From Pseudoduganella aquatica (GTDB lineage Bacteria > Pseudomonadota > Gammaproteobacteria > Burkholderiales > Burkholderiaceae_D): 64,000 nucleotides of DNA. Shown here piece after piece: positions 1 to 8,697 of this stretch (position 1 is its first letter; every line of letters starts with the position of its first letter). Position numbers and translations under genes: made by a program. The stretch is from contig NZ_WWCU01000033.1 in NCBI RefSeq assembly GCF_009857595.1, forward strand, positions 1-64,000, in the 5' to 3' direction. The notes beneath the pieces were generated by a model. The model was given only the letters and a program-made list of their open reading frames with translations. It had not been told where the DNA came from and made no database searches.

Positions 1-515
1 GCCATGGCGCCCAGGCGCGCGCCGACCGGCAAGTCCAGCCGCCGCCCCAGCGCAGCGAGCAAGCGCTGCGGCACGACGGCGCCATCGCGCACCCCCAGCC
101 GCGAACCGCCGGTGCGGATGGCGCTGTAGGCTGCGTCCGCCGCTTCCACCTTGGCGCGCGCGGGCTTGACCCGTATGGACGTGTAGCCCACCACCCGGCC
201 CCCTTCGATCAGGGGCGCGGCGTTCGCCTCCACCCAGTAGAAATCGCCGTTCTTGCAGCGGTTCTTCACCAGCCCGGTCCAGGCCTTGCCGGCACGGATG
301 GTGCGCCACAGATCCGCAAACGCTTCCTTCGGCATGTCCGGATGCCGCACGATGCTCTGCGGCGCCCCCAGCAGCTCCTCGGCGGTAAAGCCGCTGATCT
401 TGCAAAAGTCCAGGTTCACATAAGTGATATTGCCCCGCAAATCGGTCTTGGAGACGATCGTCTCGTCATCGCGCAAAACGTACTCGCGGCTGCCGCCAGG
501 CTGAAGGTTACGCAT
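1..515 (-). CDS. PAS-domain aerotaxis/chemotaxis receptor (Aer-like), 3' end outside window
   Basis: The first ~125 residues form an Aer-type PAS domain: ITYVNLDFCKISGFTAEEL, then RHPDMPKEAFADLW, then WTGLVKNRCKNGDFYWVEAN. This is the signature of PAS sensors fused to methyl-accepting chemotaxis proteins that read redox state or oxygen. The reading frame runs off the left edge, so any membrane or MCP signalling domain is not visible. I chose the ATG at 515 because AGGAA lies just upstream; an in-frame ATG at 527 has no ribosome site. Its position next to denitrification genes fits an energy-taxis role, but that is inference. Confidence 0.8.
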   Translation of the reverse strand, partial: MRNLQPGGSREYVLRDDETIVSKTDLRGNITYVNLDFCKISGFTAEELLGAPQSIVRHPDMPKEAFADLWRTIRAGKAWTGLVKNRCKNGDFYWVEANAAPLIEGGRVVGYTSIRVKPARAKVEAADAAYSAIRTGGSRLGVRDGAVVPQRLLAALGRRLDLPVGARLGAM

Positions 516-589
516 ACGATTCCTCATCAAAAAAGCAACGGAATTATCTGCGCGACAATAACAATTGTGAAGCCTCGATGAGTCTTTAC

Positions 590-603
590 TTAACCTGGAT
601 CAA
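590..603. promoter_or_regulatory. weak FNR/Dnr-like box
   Basis: TTAACctggATCAA matches TTGAT-N4-ATCAA at 8 of 10 defined positions, with a perfect right half. It lies about 75 bp upstream of the PAS receptor start and just past the hemerythrin stop. This is a candidate only. Confidence 0.35.
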
Positions 604-608
604 GAAAT

Positions 609-1022
609 TCACAAAAACAGTTTGCCCTGGGCGCTGCCCGCTCCATGCAGCGCCACGGCCAGCGCCATATCCGAGGTTTCCAGATGCCAGTGGAACCAGG
701 CCGGCAGTTCGTCCAGCGCCGTGCGGCAGACGGCCTCGTCGCCGTGCAGCAAAGAACGCAGCCAGTGCAGCAGCGCATCGTGCTGCGCCGCGTGCTGATT
801 GCGCGCCTTGCACTCGAGCACGCCCATCAAGCCCTCCTCCAACGCGAAGTCCGCTGCGAAGTCCTCGATCAGTTCGGCCAGGCCCGCCATCATCTTCGGA
901 CCGGAACGCTCTTGCAGCAGCGCCACCTGCTCCAGCAGCACATCGTGCACCTCCGCAAACAGGGCGATATCGGACGGCGCGTCGTCCGCCGTCTTGTCCA
1001 GCGTGGCGTGAGCGCGTCCCAT
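609..1022 (-). CDS. bacteriohemerythrin-like protein with one substituted iron ligand
   Basis: 137 residues with the hemerythrin four-helix pattern. Ligand-like residues are His26, Glu62 (LEEGLM), His77 and His81 (QHAAQH), His113 and Asp118 (HLETSD). The helix-B histidine expected at position 58 (normally HFxxEE) is aspartate (DFALEE). Hemerythrins bind O2 or NO at a di-iron site; a His-to-Asp change could alter the site or abolish O2 binding. The start codon lies 1 nt from the nnrS stop, so the two genes are probably co-transcribed, and a role in NO handling is a reasonable inference. ATG at 1022 was chosen over an upstream in-frame ATG inside nnrS. Confidence 0.72.
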   Translation of the reverse strand: MGRAHATLDKTADDAPSDIALFAEVHDVLLEQVALLQERSGPKMMAGLAELIEDFAADFALEEGLMGVLECKARNQHAAQHDALLHWLRSLLHGDEAVCRTALDELPAWFHWHLETSDMALAVALHGAGSAQGKLFL

Positions 1023-1023
1023 G

Positions 1024-2244
1024 TCAGCCCTCCTTGCCGTCGATGCGGGCGCCCGCCAGATACGGCGCGTACACCAGCGCATACACGGCGAAAGCGGTGC
1101 TCCAGCCGGCCGCGCTCAGCAGCACCAGGGCGGCATGCAGCGGCCCCGCCCACGCAGCGTCCAGCAAGGCCGCCGCCACGCGAGCCAGCGCGCCCAGCTG
1201 GATCAGCACGAAGATCGCGCTTTCCGCCCGCCTCGCCTTGAGCATGCGGCCGGTATGGCCCAGCGTGGTGCGCGTCATCATGCCCAGGATCAGGCCCGCC
1301 ATCGAGCCCACCGCCAGCGCGTGGAAAGCCGCGCCGGGCGCCGCCATGCCCAGCGCGGACAGGGCCAGCAGCAGCATGCCCACGCCTATCCAGGCGTAGG
1401 ACAGATGCAGTATCCACAGCAGCGGCAAGCGCAGCGTGCGCTGCGGCTGCCAGCGCCATAGCCGCAACAGCGCCAGGACGCCTGCGGCGGCGGCCAGCGG
1501 CGCCAGCAGCCAGGCCGGGGCGCCCACCGTCCACGCCAGCGCGCTGGCCGCCAGCAGCGCGATCGACACCTGGTCGGTTCGCACATGGCTGGCAGGCGCG
1601 CTGCCCGGCGCGCCGTTGCGGGTGAACATGGGAATGACGCGGGTGCCGATGGCCGATTCCATCACCACGATCACCAGGATGGCCGCTTGCACCGATGCCG
1701 CCGGCGCCAGCGCCAGCCAGCCCAGCACTGCGGCGTGGTAGCAGGCATTGGCCGCAGCCAGCAGGCCCAGCAAGCCAACCAGGAAATAGTTGCGGCGGTT
1801 GCCGGCCCGGCGCATCACGCTGAACAGCGGCCAGGCTGCCACCGGCAGGAACAGCGTGTCCACCAGCGCCGCAAGCGCGGGCGGGGCCAGCAGCATGGCC
1901 GCCCTGCCCGCCAGCCACAGGCCCAGCAGCGCAGCCAGCCTGCCGCCGACCGGGGTCCACAGCCCGGTCCAGTTGCGGCCCGCCGTGTACAGGAAGCCGA
2001 CGATGACGGCGCTGGCCATACCGAACACCATCTCATGCATATGCCAGGACAGCCCCACGTTGGCGGCGAGGGAGCCGTCCAGCCAGCCATACAGCCGGGC
2101 TACCCACAGTGGCACAGCCAGCGCGGCGAACAGCGCGGCGGCCAGGTAGAAGGGCCGGAAGCCCAGCCGCCACAAGGGATGGCTGCTGAAGTGGCCGGCG
2201 CTGTGCAGCGCTGCGGCAGGCTCGTCGATATGTAGCAGGCTCAT
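1024..2244 (-). CDS. nnrS: NnrS family haem/copper membrane protein
   Basis: About 406 residues, almost wholly hydrophobic with roughly 12 membrane segments. The N-terminus carries the NnrS-type stretch HPLWRLGFRPFYLAAA, followed by HMHEMVFGMASAVIVGFLYTA. NnrS proteins are inner-membrane haem and copper proteins that relieve nitrosative stress and are often NO-induced. The ATG at 2244 has GGAG upstream. It is followed directly by the hemerythrin gene, giving a two-gene NO-related unit. Confidence 0.88.
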   Translation of the reverse strand: MSLLHIDEPAAALHSAGHFSSHPLWRLGFRPFYLAAALFAALAVPLWVARLYGWLDGSLAANVGLSWHMHEMVFGMASAVIVGFLYTAGRNWTGLWTPVGGRLAALLGLWLAGRAAMLLAPPALAALVDTLFLPVAAWPLFSVMRRAGNRRNYFLVGLLGLLAAANACYHAAVLGWLALAPAASVQAAILVIVVMESAIGTRVIPMFTRNGAPGSAPASHVRTDQVSIALLAASALAWTVGAPAWLLAPLAAAAGVLALLRLWRWQPQRTLRLPLLWILHLSYAWIGVGMLLLALSALGMAAPGAAFHALAVGSMAGLILGMMTRTTLGHTGRMLKARRAESAIFVLIQLGALARVAAALLDAAWAGPLHAALVLLSAAGWSTAFAVYALVYAPYLAGARIDGKEG

Positions 2245-2427
2245 GATTCTCGTGCTCCGTAAAACTTCATTTTCTGCCCGGGCGCAACGCTTGTGAAGCG
2301 CGGCGAAGGGCAAAGATGATCCATGTTAAGGAATGCGGAAATAAGGCTGCGACGCACACTTTTCTCATCGACCGCAGGCCGCGCTTGGCTTACGCTGGCG
2401 GCACTTATCGACATCGGGAGAACGAAA

Positions 2428-2679
2428 ATGGAAAACGCAGTATTGCGCATCAACGGCATGAACGGCGAGGCTTGCGCCGACAAGGTGGCCAATGTCCTGG
2501 CCGGCATCGGCGGCGTGAGCGACGTGCGCGTCTCGCTGCTCAACAGCCTGGCCAGCGTACGGTACGACGCGGACAAAGCCACGCCGGCCTCGCTGGCCGG
2601 CAGCCTGGCCCAGGCGGGCTATCCGGCCGAACCGGCGGGTACCGGCGGCGGTTGCTGCGGGGGCTGCTGCGGCGGTTGA
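2428..2679 (+). CDS. small HMA-like metal-binding protein lacking the canonical CxxC
   Basis: 83 residues with the beta-alpha-beta-beta-alpha-beta rhythm of heavy-metal-associated domains: VLRINGM, GIGGVSDVRVSLL, SLASVRYD, AGYPAEP. The usual GMxCxxC reads GMNGEAC, so only the second cysteine remains. The C-terminus ends in two Cys pairs (CCGGCCGG), which may supply a replacement metal site. GGAG precedes the ATG at 2428. It is divergent from nnrS. A copper chaperone is the nearest family role; the actual metal is unknown. Confidence 0.7.
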   Translation: MENAVLRINGMNGEACADKVANVLAGIGGVSDVRVSLLNSLASVRYDADKATPASLAGSLAQAGYPAEPAGTGGGCCGGCCGG

Positions 2680-2695
2680 GTCCGCCCCCGCCCGC

Positions 2696-3358
2696 TCAGC
2701 GTTCGGACAGGCGGTGCTCCACCGCATACACGGCCGCTTGCACGCGGCTGTTCAGCTTGAGCTTCTTCAGCACGTTCTGCACGTGGATCTTCACCGTGCT
2801 TTCCGACAGCTCGAGCGAACGCGCGATCAGCTTGTTGCTCTCGCCGCGCGCCAGGCCGGCAATGATGTCGCGCTCGCGCGGCGTGAGCTTGTCCAGCTCC
2901 GACGCGGCCGGGGTGGCCGGCGCGCCGTGCAGCTGGGCCACCAGCTTGGCCGTCATCGCCTCCGCCACCACGGTCTGGCCATCGGCCGCGCGCCGTATCG
3001 CCCGCGTGAGCGCTTCGGTATCGATATTTTTCAGCAGATAGCCGGACGCGCCGGCCCGCAGCGCCACCGACAGGTCGGTCGCGTCCTCGGACACGGTGAG
3101 CATGACGATGGCGCTGTCCGGGCAGTCCTGCTGCATCAGCTGCAAGGTTTCCACGCCCGACATGCCGGGCATGTTCAGGTCCAGCAGCACCACCTGGGGC
3201 TGCAGCTGTTGGGCGCGCTTGATGCCCTCCACGCCGTCCGCCGCCTCGCCCACCACGACGAATTCCGGGTGCCGCTGCAGCAGGGACTTCACGCCGCTGC
3301 GGAACAGCGTGTGGTCGTCCACCAGCAGCACGGTGATCGGTTTATCGGCAGTTTGCAT
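2696..3358 (-). CDS. narL: nitrate/nitrite response regulator NarL
   Basis: 220 residues. The N-terminal receiver (ITVLLVDDHTLFRSGVKSLL, phospho-acceptor Asp in VVLLDLNMPGMSG, Lys in GYLLKN) is joined to a LuxR-type HTH (LTPRERDIIAGLARGESNKL, then ARSLELSESTVKIHVQNVL). It lies directly downstream of narX on the same strand and closes the nar block. NarL phosphorylated by NarX activates narG-type promoters and represses others. Confidence 0.93.
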   Translation of the reverse strand: MQTADKPITVLLVDDHTLFRSGVKSLLQRHPEFVVVGEAADGVEGIKRAQQLQPQVVLLDLNMPGMSGVETLQLMQQDCPDSAIVMLTVSEDATDLSVALRAGASGYLLKNIDTEALTRAIRRAADGQTVVAEAMTAKLVAQLHGAPATPAASELDKLTPRERDIIAGLARGESNKLIARSLELSESTVKIHVQNVLKKLKLNSRVQAAVYAVEHRLSER

Positions 3359-3384
3359 ATCAAGACCTCTCTACAAAATTGGTT

Positions 3385-5379
3385 TCAGGCGGCGCGGCGC
3401 AGCGCCCGCGGCAGATGCAGCTCGACGCGGGTGCCCTCACCAGGGCGCGACTGCACGCTGAGCTGCGCGCCGATGCGCTGCGCCCGCTCGCGCATGATGT
3501 GGATGCCCACATGGCCTTCGCCGCGCGCGGGCAGCTCGTCCAGCACGAAGCCGGCCCCGTTGTCCTCGATGCTGAGGATGAAATCCTGGCGGTCGCTCAG
3601 GCTCACCTTCACCTTGCTGGCGCCCGCGTGCTTGCGCACATTGGACAGCGCCTCTTGCACGATGAACAGCAGTTGCAGCTGCTGCTCGCGCGGCAGCGGC
3701 GCGCCGTCGCTGTCGGCCGCCAGTTCCACCGGTATGCCGGTCTGGCGGCGGAATTTGTCCACCGTTTCCTGCAGCGAGGTGGCGATGCTCCCCTCCGGCA
3801 GCCGGGCGCGGAAGTTGTGCAGCAGCTCGCGCACGTCCTGATAGCTCTCCTCGACGCCCGCGCGCAGCGCCGGCACGATGGCGGCCGCCTCCTCCTGCTC
3901 GCCGGCGCGCAGCGACTGCTCCAGCATCTGCACCTGCAGGTGCAGGAAGTTCAGCCCCTGGGCGATGCTGTCATGCAGGCCCTGCGCCACCAGGTTGCGC
4001 TCTTCGGATATGGCCATCTCGCGTTCGCGCCCGGCCAGGCGGCGGTTCTCGATGGCGGTGCCGAGCAGCTGGCCCAGGGTGTCGAGCAAGGCGCGGCGAC
4101 CTTCATCGATGACAGTGGGCTCGCGGAAATGCAGATTGAAAAAGCCCAGGTGCTGCTGCTGCGCGTAGATGTGGAACACGGACACGGTGGCGTAGCCTTC
4201 GCGGTGGCAGCGCAGCGACAGCGCCGGGTCGATGCGGCGCATGTCATGCACCACGGCCACCTTGCGCTCCACGGCGTCGCCGCACAGGCAGTCGCCCACC
4301 TTGATGCAGCGCTCGTCCTCCACCAGCTCGGGGGAAATGCCCTGGTGCACCAGCAGGTGCAGGTTGCCGCGCAGCGGGTCCAGCATGCGCACGGTGCCGC
4401 CGTCGGCGCCGAAATAGCTGATCAGGCGCTGCAGGAAACCTTCGCACAAGGCTTCGGCGGGCTGGGGCTGCTGCAGGAAGGCGGCACTGTCGTACAGCAG
4501 CGCCAGTTCGCGGTTCTGTCCCTCCAGCGCGGCGGTCTTGGTGCTGACCAGCTCGTTCAGCCCGCCGTACACGTGCTGCAGGCGGTCGGCCATCTGGTTG
4601 AAGCCGTTCGTGAGCTGGCCCAGTTCGTCCTGGCTGTCCACCGGCAGGCGCACCTCGAAGTCGCGCTCACGCATGCGCTCCATGCCGGCCTGCAAGCGCG
4701 TGACCGGCGTGACGATCATATTGAAGAACAGGTAGATGATGCTGACCGTGCCCACCATGGCCAGCGCCAGCAGCATCAGCTGAGAGCCGCGCAGCCAGAA
4801 GGTGCGCTCCTCGCTGTCGTGTTCGATCTGCTGCACCAGGGCGTCGGCGGCCGCCACGAAGCGGGCCGTTCGGCCTTCCAGCATGCGCGCGTCGGTGGCG
4901 CTCAGGCTTTGCTGGCGCAGCAGCGTGCCGGCCAGCGGCGCCAGTTCCTCGCGCCATTGGCGCTCCACCAGCTCGAAATTGCCACGGATGGCGGCGGCGG
5001 GCGGCAGGAACAGCGGGCGGCGCGGGTCGCCGTGGCGCAGCTGGGTCAGGGTGTCACTGATGAGTCCGGCTTGCAAACGCACTTCCTCGCGCGCGGCCGC
5101 CACGTCCGGCCGGGCCGGCATATTGGTCAGCAACATGCCCATACGGTAACTGTGCATGCGCAGGCTGCCCGTCACATTGATGGCGGCGGCGCTGCCCTCG
5201 AGCTGCCAGGACAGCAGCAGCGTGGCGCCTATCACCACCAGCGCCACGGCCAGGAAACTCAGCAGCACGCCGACGATGCGCGTCGACAGGCGCTGCCAGG
5301 CCGCGAACAGGGGCGCGTGGCGCGGCGGGGCCGCCGCTTCCGCGGTGGCCAAAGTGCCTGCTCCCAAATCTGCTGCCAT
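3385..5379 (-). CDS. narX: nitrate/nitrite sensor histidine kinase NarX
   Basis: 664 residues from ATG 5379, chosen for the AGGGGA ribosome site; an upstream in-frame ATG at 5424 has none. In order: TM1, periplasmic sensor with the P-box-like VTGSLRMHSYRMGMLLT that binds nitrate, TM2, HAMP (TRLQAGMERMRERDFEVRLP), a central GAF-like region, a HisKA_3 H-box (ERNLVAQGLHDSIAQGLNFL) and an HATPase domain (ALSNVRKHAG, IEDNGAGF). It phosphorylates NarL, whose gene follows 26 bp downstream. Confidence 0.93.
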   Translation of the reverse strand: MAADLGAGTLATAEAAAPPRHAPLFAAWQRLSTRIVGVLLSFLAVALVVIGATLLLSWQLEGSAAAINVTGSLRMHSYRMGMLLTNMPARPDVAAAREEVRLQAGLISDTLTQLRHGDPRRPLFLPPAAAIRGNFELVERQWREELAPLAGTLLRQQSLSATDARMLEGRTARFVAAADALVQQIEHDSEERTFWLRGSQLMLLALAMVGTVSIIYLFFNMIVTPVTRLQAGMERMRERDFEVRLPVDSQDELGQLTNGFNQMADRLQHVYGGLNELVSTKTAALEGQNRELALLYDSAAFLQQPQPAEALCEGFLQRLISYFGADGGTVRMLDPLRGNLHLLVHQGISPELVEDERCIKVGDCLCGDAVERKVAVVHDMRRIDPALSLRCHREGYATVSVFHIYAQQQHLGFFNLHFREPTVIDEGRRALLDTLGQLLGTAIENRRLAGREREMAISEERNLVAQGLHDSIAQGLNFLHLQVQMLEQSLRAGEQEEAAAIVPALRAGVEESYQDVRELLHNFRARLPEGSIATSLQETVDKFRRQTGIPVELAADSDGAPLPREQQLQLLFIVQEALSNVRKHAGASKVKVSLSDRQDFILSIEDNGAGFVLDELPARGEGHVGIHIMRERAQRIGAQLSVQSRPGEGTRVELHLPRALRRAA

Positions 5380-5439
5380 GCCGTTCCCCTTGTTGCGCCC
5401 TGCGAGCTTGCATGAAGTATACACGGCAGCGCTTGCTTG

Positions 5440-6420
5440 CTAGCCCCCGGTTTGCGACATGAAGCGGATGATCTTTTCCGGCTGGCGGCCGAAATCGTGC
5501 TGTTCCGGCTTCAGTTCGATGGCGGCGCGGATCGCCTGCTCCAGTTGGGCATCGCTGGCGCCGCCGCGCAGCAGGGGCCGCAGCTCGAATTTCTCCTCCT
5601 GCCCCAGGCACAGGTACAAAGTGCCGTCCACCGACAGCCGCACCCGGTTGCAGGTGGCGCAGAAGTGCTGCGACAGCGGCGTGATAAAGCCGATGCTGAC
5701 CGCGCCGTCCGGCGTGCACAGGTAGCGCGCCGGTCCGCCGCCCAGTTCCAGCGCCTGCGGCCGCAGCCCGAAGCGCAGCTGCAGGCGGCGCTGCACCGGC
5801 GCCAGGTCCATGAAACTGCTGTCCTGCCCGGTGGCGCCCATGGGCATGACTTCGATCAGCCGCAGCATGAAGCGCTGCGCGATGCAGAATTCCACCATGG
5901 CATCGATCTGGCTGTCGTTCACGCCGCGCATGGCCACCATATTGATCTTGATCGGGTCGAAGCCCGCCTCCCTGGCGGCGGCCAGGCCTTCCAGGATGGA
6001 CGGCAGGCTGTCGCGCCCGGTGATGCTGCACATGGCCTCGCGGTCCAGCGCATCCAGGCTCACGTTCAGGCGGGTTACGCCGGCCGCGCGCAGCGCCAGC
6101 GCGTGGCGCGCCAGCCGGGTGGCGTTGGTCGACAGCGACAAATCCGCCACGCCGGGCAAGGCGGCCAGGCTGGCCGCCAGCTGCGGCAGGCCGCGCCGCG
6201 TCAGCGGTTCGCCGCCGGTCAGGCGCACGCGGCGCGTGCCCAGGCGCGCAAAGGCGCCCACCACCCGACCGATTTCCTCGAAACTGAGCCAGTCCGGCGG
6301 CGGTTCGAAGCCTTTGAAATCCTTGGGCATGCAATACGTGCAACGCAAATCGCAGCGATCCGTCACCGACACCCGCAGGTAGTCGATGCTACGGCCAAAC
6401 CGGTCGCTTAACATCGTCAT
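5440..6420 (-). CDS. moaA: GTP 3',8-cyclase MoaA (molybdopterin synthesis)
   Basis: 326 residues, a typical length. The N-terminal radical-SAM cluster is in VTDRCDLRCTYCMP, the glycine-rich LTGGEPLTRRG follows, and the C-terminal [4Fe-4S] cluster is in FCATCNRVRLSVDGTLYLCLG. The C-terminus ends in GG, as required in MoaA. It converts GTP to the cyclic precursor of molybdopterin, which NarG needs, and this explains its place inside the nitrate reductase block. Confidence 0.95.
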   Translation of the reverse strand: MTMLSDRFGRSIDYLRVSVTDRCDLRCTYCMPKDFKGFEPPPDWLSFEEIGRVVGAFARLGTRRVRLTGGEPLTRRGLPQLAASLAALPGVADLSLSTNATRLARHALALRAAGVTRLNVSLDALDREAMCSITGRDSLPSILEGLAAAREAGFDPIKINMVAMRGVNDSQIDAMVEFCIAQRFMLRLIEVMPMGATGQDSSFMDLAPVQRRLQLRFGLRPQALELGGGPARYLCTPDGAVSIGFITPLSQHFCATCNRVRLSVDGTLYLCLGQEEKFELRPLLRGGASDAQLEQAIRAAIELKPEQHDFGRQPEKIIRFMSQTGG

Positions 6421-6489
6421 GCTCCTTCACTCTCAATAAGGCCGATTGTAGCGGCGCGGCCGGCCCTTGCCATTGCCCATGAAGGACTA

Positions 6490-6519
6490 GGCGGACTAGG
6501 CCGAAATGACTAGTCCGCC
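6490..6519. repeat. hairpin between parvulin gene and moaA
   Basis: Two perfect 10-bp inverted arms, GGCGGACTAG at 6490-6499 and CTAGTCCGCC at 6510-6519, flank a 10-nt loop. No T-run follows in the direction of transcription, so this is more likely an mRNA-stabilising or attenuating stem than a strong terminator. Confidence 0.55.
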
Positions 6520-6524
6520 CGCGT

Positions 6525-7289
6525 TCACTGCACCAGCGGCGAGTCCGCCCCTTCCAGTTCCACGCCTTCGATGGCGGCGCGGCCGGCCAGTATGCGCAGA
6601 TACTGGTGCAGCGCGCGCTGCCAGGCCTGGCGGCCCAGCTCGTCCGCTATCTGCGCCGCCACCGCCTCGTAAGGCACCAGGTGGCCCGGATCGCTGCGCA
6701 GCGCCTGCACGATATGCAGGCCGAAGCGCGTTTCAAGCAGGCGCCCGGCCAGCTCGCCCGGCTGCAGGCGGAACAGCAGCGCCTCGAATTCCGGCACGCA
6801 CTGACCCTTTTGCAGCTGGCCCAGGCTGCCGCCCACCGCGCCCGAGGGGCAGTTGGAATAGCTGCGCGCCAGTTCCTCGAAGCGCTCCGGTCTTTCCTGC
6901 AGCTCGGCCAGCAGCAGCCCGGCGGTCTGGCGCAGCAGCTCCAGCGGCGCCGCCGGCGTCACCTGGAACAGGATGTGGCGCGCTTCCACCATGGCGCCGG
7001 TGCGGTAGCGTTCCAGCCGGCCCTGGTAGTAGCGGCGGCACGCTTCGTCGTTGACCGGCGGCACGCGCAGCTCCAGCTCGAACAGCGCCTCGATCACGTC
7101 GTCCTCGCTGACGGCCTGGCCCTCCAGCCCGGCGCCCACGCCCAGCCGCGCCGCCTCCTGCAGCAGCAGCTGGCGCAGCACCACCTCATGCACCGCCTGC
7201 TTGAGCGGATTGGCGGCCTGCTGGTGGTGTGGCAGCTCGCTGGCGATCTGCGCATCCGTAATGTCGATACCGTTGACGGCTATACCCAT
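6525..7289 (-). CDS. parvulin-type peptidylprolyl isomerase of the nar operon
   Basis: 254 residues. The N-terminal helical part resembles the SurA/NifM chaperone region. The parvulin domain is at about residues 100-215: VEARHILFQV, then GAVGGSLGQLQKGQCVPEFE, then LLETRFGLHIVQ. There is no signal peptide, so it acts in the cytoplasm. It starts 12 bp after narI, an arrangement seen in other narGHJI operons, where it is thought to help nitrate reductase maturation; that role is from context. Confidence 0.88.
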   Translation of the reverse strand: MGIAVNGIDITDAQIASELPHHQQAANPLKQAVHEVVLRQLLLQEAARLGVGAGLEGQAVSEDDVIEALFELELRVPPVNDEACRRYYQGRLERYRTGAMVEARHILFQVTPAAPLELLRQTAGLLLAELQERPERFEELARSYSNCPSGAVGGSLGQLQKGQCVPEFEALLFRLQPGELAGRLLETRFGLHIVQALRSDPGHLVPYEAVAAQIADELGRQAWQRALHQYLRILAGRAAIEGVELEGADSPLVQ

Positions 7290-7301
7290 GATGTCTCTCC
7301 T

Positions 7302-7985
7302 TTAGCGCGAACGCACCAGCTGGAAGGCGCGGTTCAGATAGCCGAGCGCGCCGAAGCCGCTCCACACATGCACCAGGCGGGTGAAGGGGAAGATGACGAA
7401 CAGCGACATGCCCATGAACAGGTGCAGCTTGAACACCAGCGGCGCGTCCACGATGAAGCTGGCGGCGTCGCCGCGGAAGGTCACCACGTGCTGCGCCCAG
7501 CTCATCAGCAGCACCATCATGTGGCCGTCCAGATGCGAGGCCGAGGCGAAGATGGAGCTCAGGCCCAGCAGCAAGGTGGCCAGCAGCCACAGCAGCACGA
7601 CCTTGTCCTTCAGGCTGGTGCCGTGGCGCACGCGGTCGTTGCTGAAACGGCGCGCCAGCAGCATCAGCAGGCCGACCAGGCACAGCGAACCCATCAGGCC
7701 GCCGGCCGCCATCGCCACCAGCTGCTTGGCGCCGTGGCTCACACCCAGCGCGTCCCATACCCACACCGGCGTCAGCAGGCCGGCCGCGTGGCCGCCCAGC
7801 AGGCCGATCACGCCCAGGTGGAACAGCGGGCTGCCCCAGCGCAGCAGGCCCGTGTGCAGCACCTGGCTGGACTCGGAACGCCAGCTGTACTGCTCGCGGT
7901 CGAAGCGTATCAGGCTGCCCAGCAGGAACACCGCCAGCGCGATATAGGGGTAGATCCCGAACAGAAATTGATGCAGATAATTCAT
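7302..7985 (-). CDS. narI: respiratory nitrate reductase gamma subunit NarI
   Basis: 227 residues with five predicted membrane segments, the size of NarI. N-terminus MNYLHQFLFGIYPYIALAVF and His-containing segments (VLHTGLLRWGSPLFHLGVIG, near the C-terminus KLHLFMGMSLFVIFPFTRLVH) match the two b-haem ligand pairs. It oxidises quinol on the periplasmic side and passes electrons to NarH. It lies 10 bp after narJ. Confidence 0.95.
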   Translation of the reverse strand: MNYLHQFLFGIYPYIALAVFLLGSLIRFDREQYSWRSESSQVLHTGLLRWGSPLFHLGVIGLLGGHAAGLLTPVWVWDALGVSHGAKQLVAMAAGGLMGSLCLVGLLMLLARRFSNDRVRHGTSLKDKVVLLWLLATLLLGLSSIFASASHLDGHMMVLLMSWAQHVVTFRGDAASFIVDAPLVFKLHLFMGMSLFVIFPFTRLVHVWSGFGALGYLNRAFQLVRSR

Positions 7986-7995
7986 GGTTTTCTCC

Positions 7996-8697
7996 TCAGG
8001 CTTGCGGCGCGGCGGCCGCGCGCGGGTAAAAATGGATGGCTTGCTGGCCGCCGGCGATGGGGCCGGCCGCGCCCATGGCGGCGCTGGCCAGCAGCGGCTC
8101 GACGCCGTCCGCGCCGGGGCCGAAGGTTTCCAGCGCCTCGTCCATGTCGCGCACCGGCGGCTCGCTCAACTCCTCGGGCGCCACCGGGCTCAGCGTTTCA
8201 ACCAGGTCGAACACGCAGGCATAGGGGCTGGCCGAAGCGCGCAGCTTGCGGCCCAGGTGGGCCAGCACGTGGATGGCGTCGCCCAGCAGGGGCAGCGCCG
8301 TGGCCTCGTCCTGCTGCGACAGGAACTCCAGGAACAGCGGCACGTAGTCCGGCAGGTCGTCGCCCACCATTTGCAGGCCGTGCTTGCTGTACTCGGCCAG
8401 CAGGTCCACCATGGCCTGGCCACGGTCGCGCGATTCGCCGTGGATGTGCTCGAACAGGTGCAGCGAATGCGACGGGCTGCGGTCGAAGGTCTGCACATAC
8501 TCCTGCTGCAGCGCGATCAGCGGCGTGCCGCCCAGGTGGGCGAACAGCGGCTGCAGGCGCGCCTGCCAATAAGGCTGGCCGTCCAGCGCCGCGCGCAGCT
8601 CCGGCAGCGCCTCCAGCATTTCCGCTTCCGGGTAGAGCAGCAGCGCGGACAGCACTCGCAGGCCGCGCATGCCTTCATGGGTGTTCATCTCAGACAT
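7996..8697 (-). CDS. narJ: nitrate reductase molybdenum cofactor assembly chaperone NarJ
   Basis: 233 residues, soluble and acidic. The NarJ/TorD-type helical fold is recognisable from LLLYPEAEMLEALPELRAAL, then FDRSPSHSLHLFEHIHGESRDRG, then DDLPDYVPLFLEFLSQ. It guides cofactor insertion into NarG and membrane attachment of NarGH. Its start overlaps the end of narH by 8 nt, and it sits in the canonical G-H-J-I order. Confidence 0.94.
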   Translation of the reverse strand: MSEMNTHEGMRGLRVLSALLLYPEAEMLEALPELRAALDGQPYWQARLQPLFAHLGGTPLIALQQEYVQTFDRSPSHSLHLFEHIHGESRDRGQAMVDLLAEYSKHGLQMVGDDLPDYVPLFLEFLSQQDEATALPLLGDAIHVLAHLGRKLRASASPYACVFDLVETLSPVAPEELSEPPVRDMDEALETFGPGADGVEPLLASAAMGAAGPIAGGQQAIHFYPRAAAAPQA

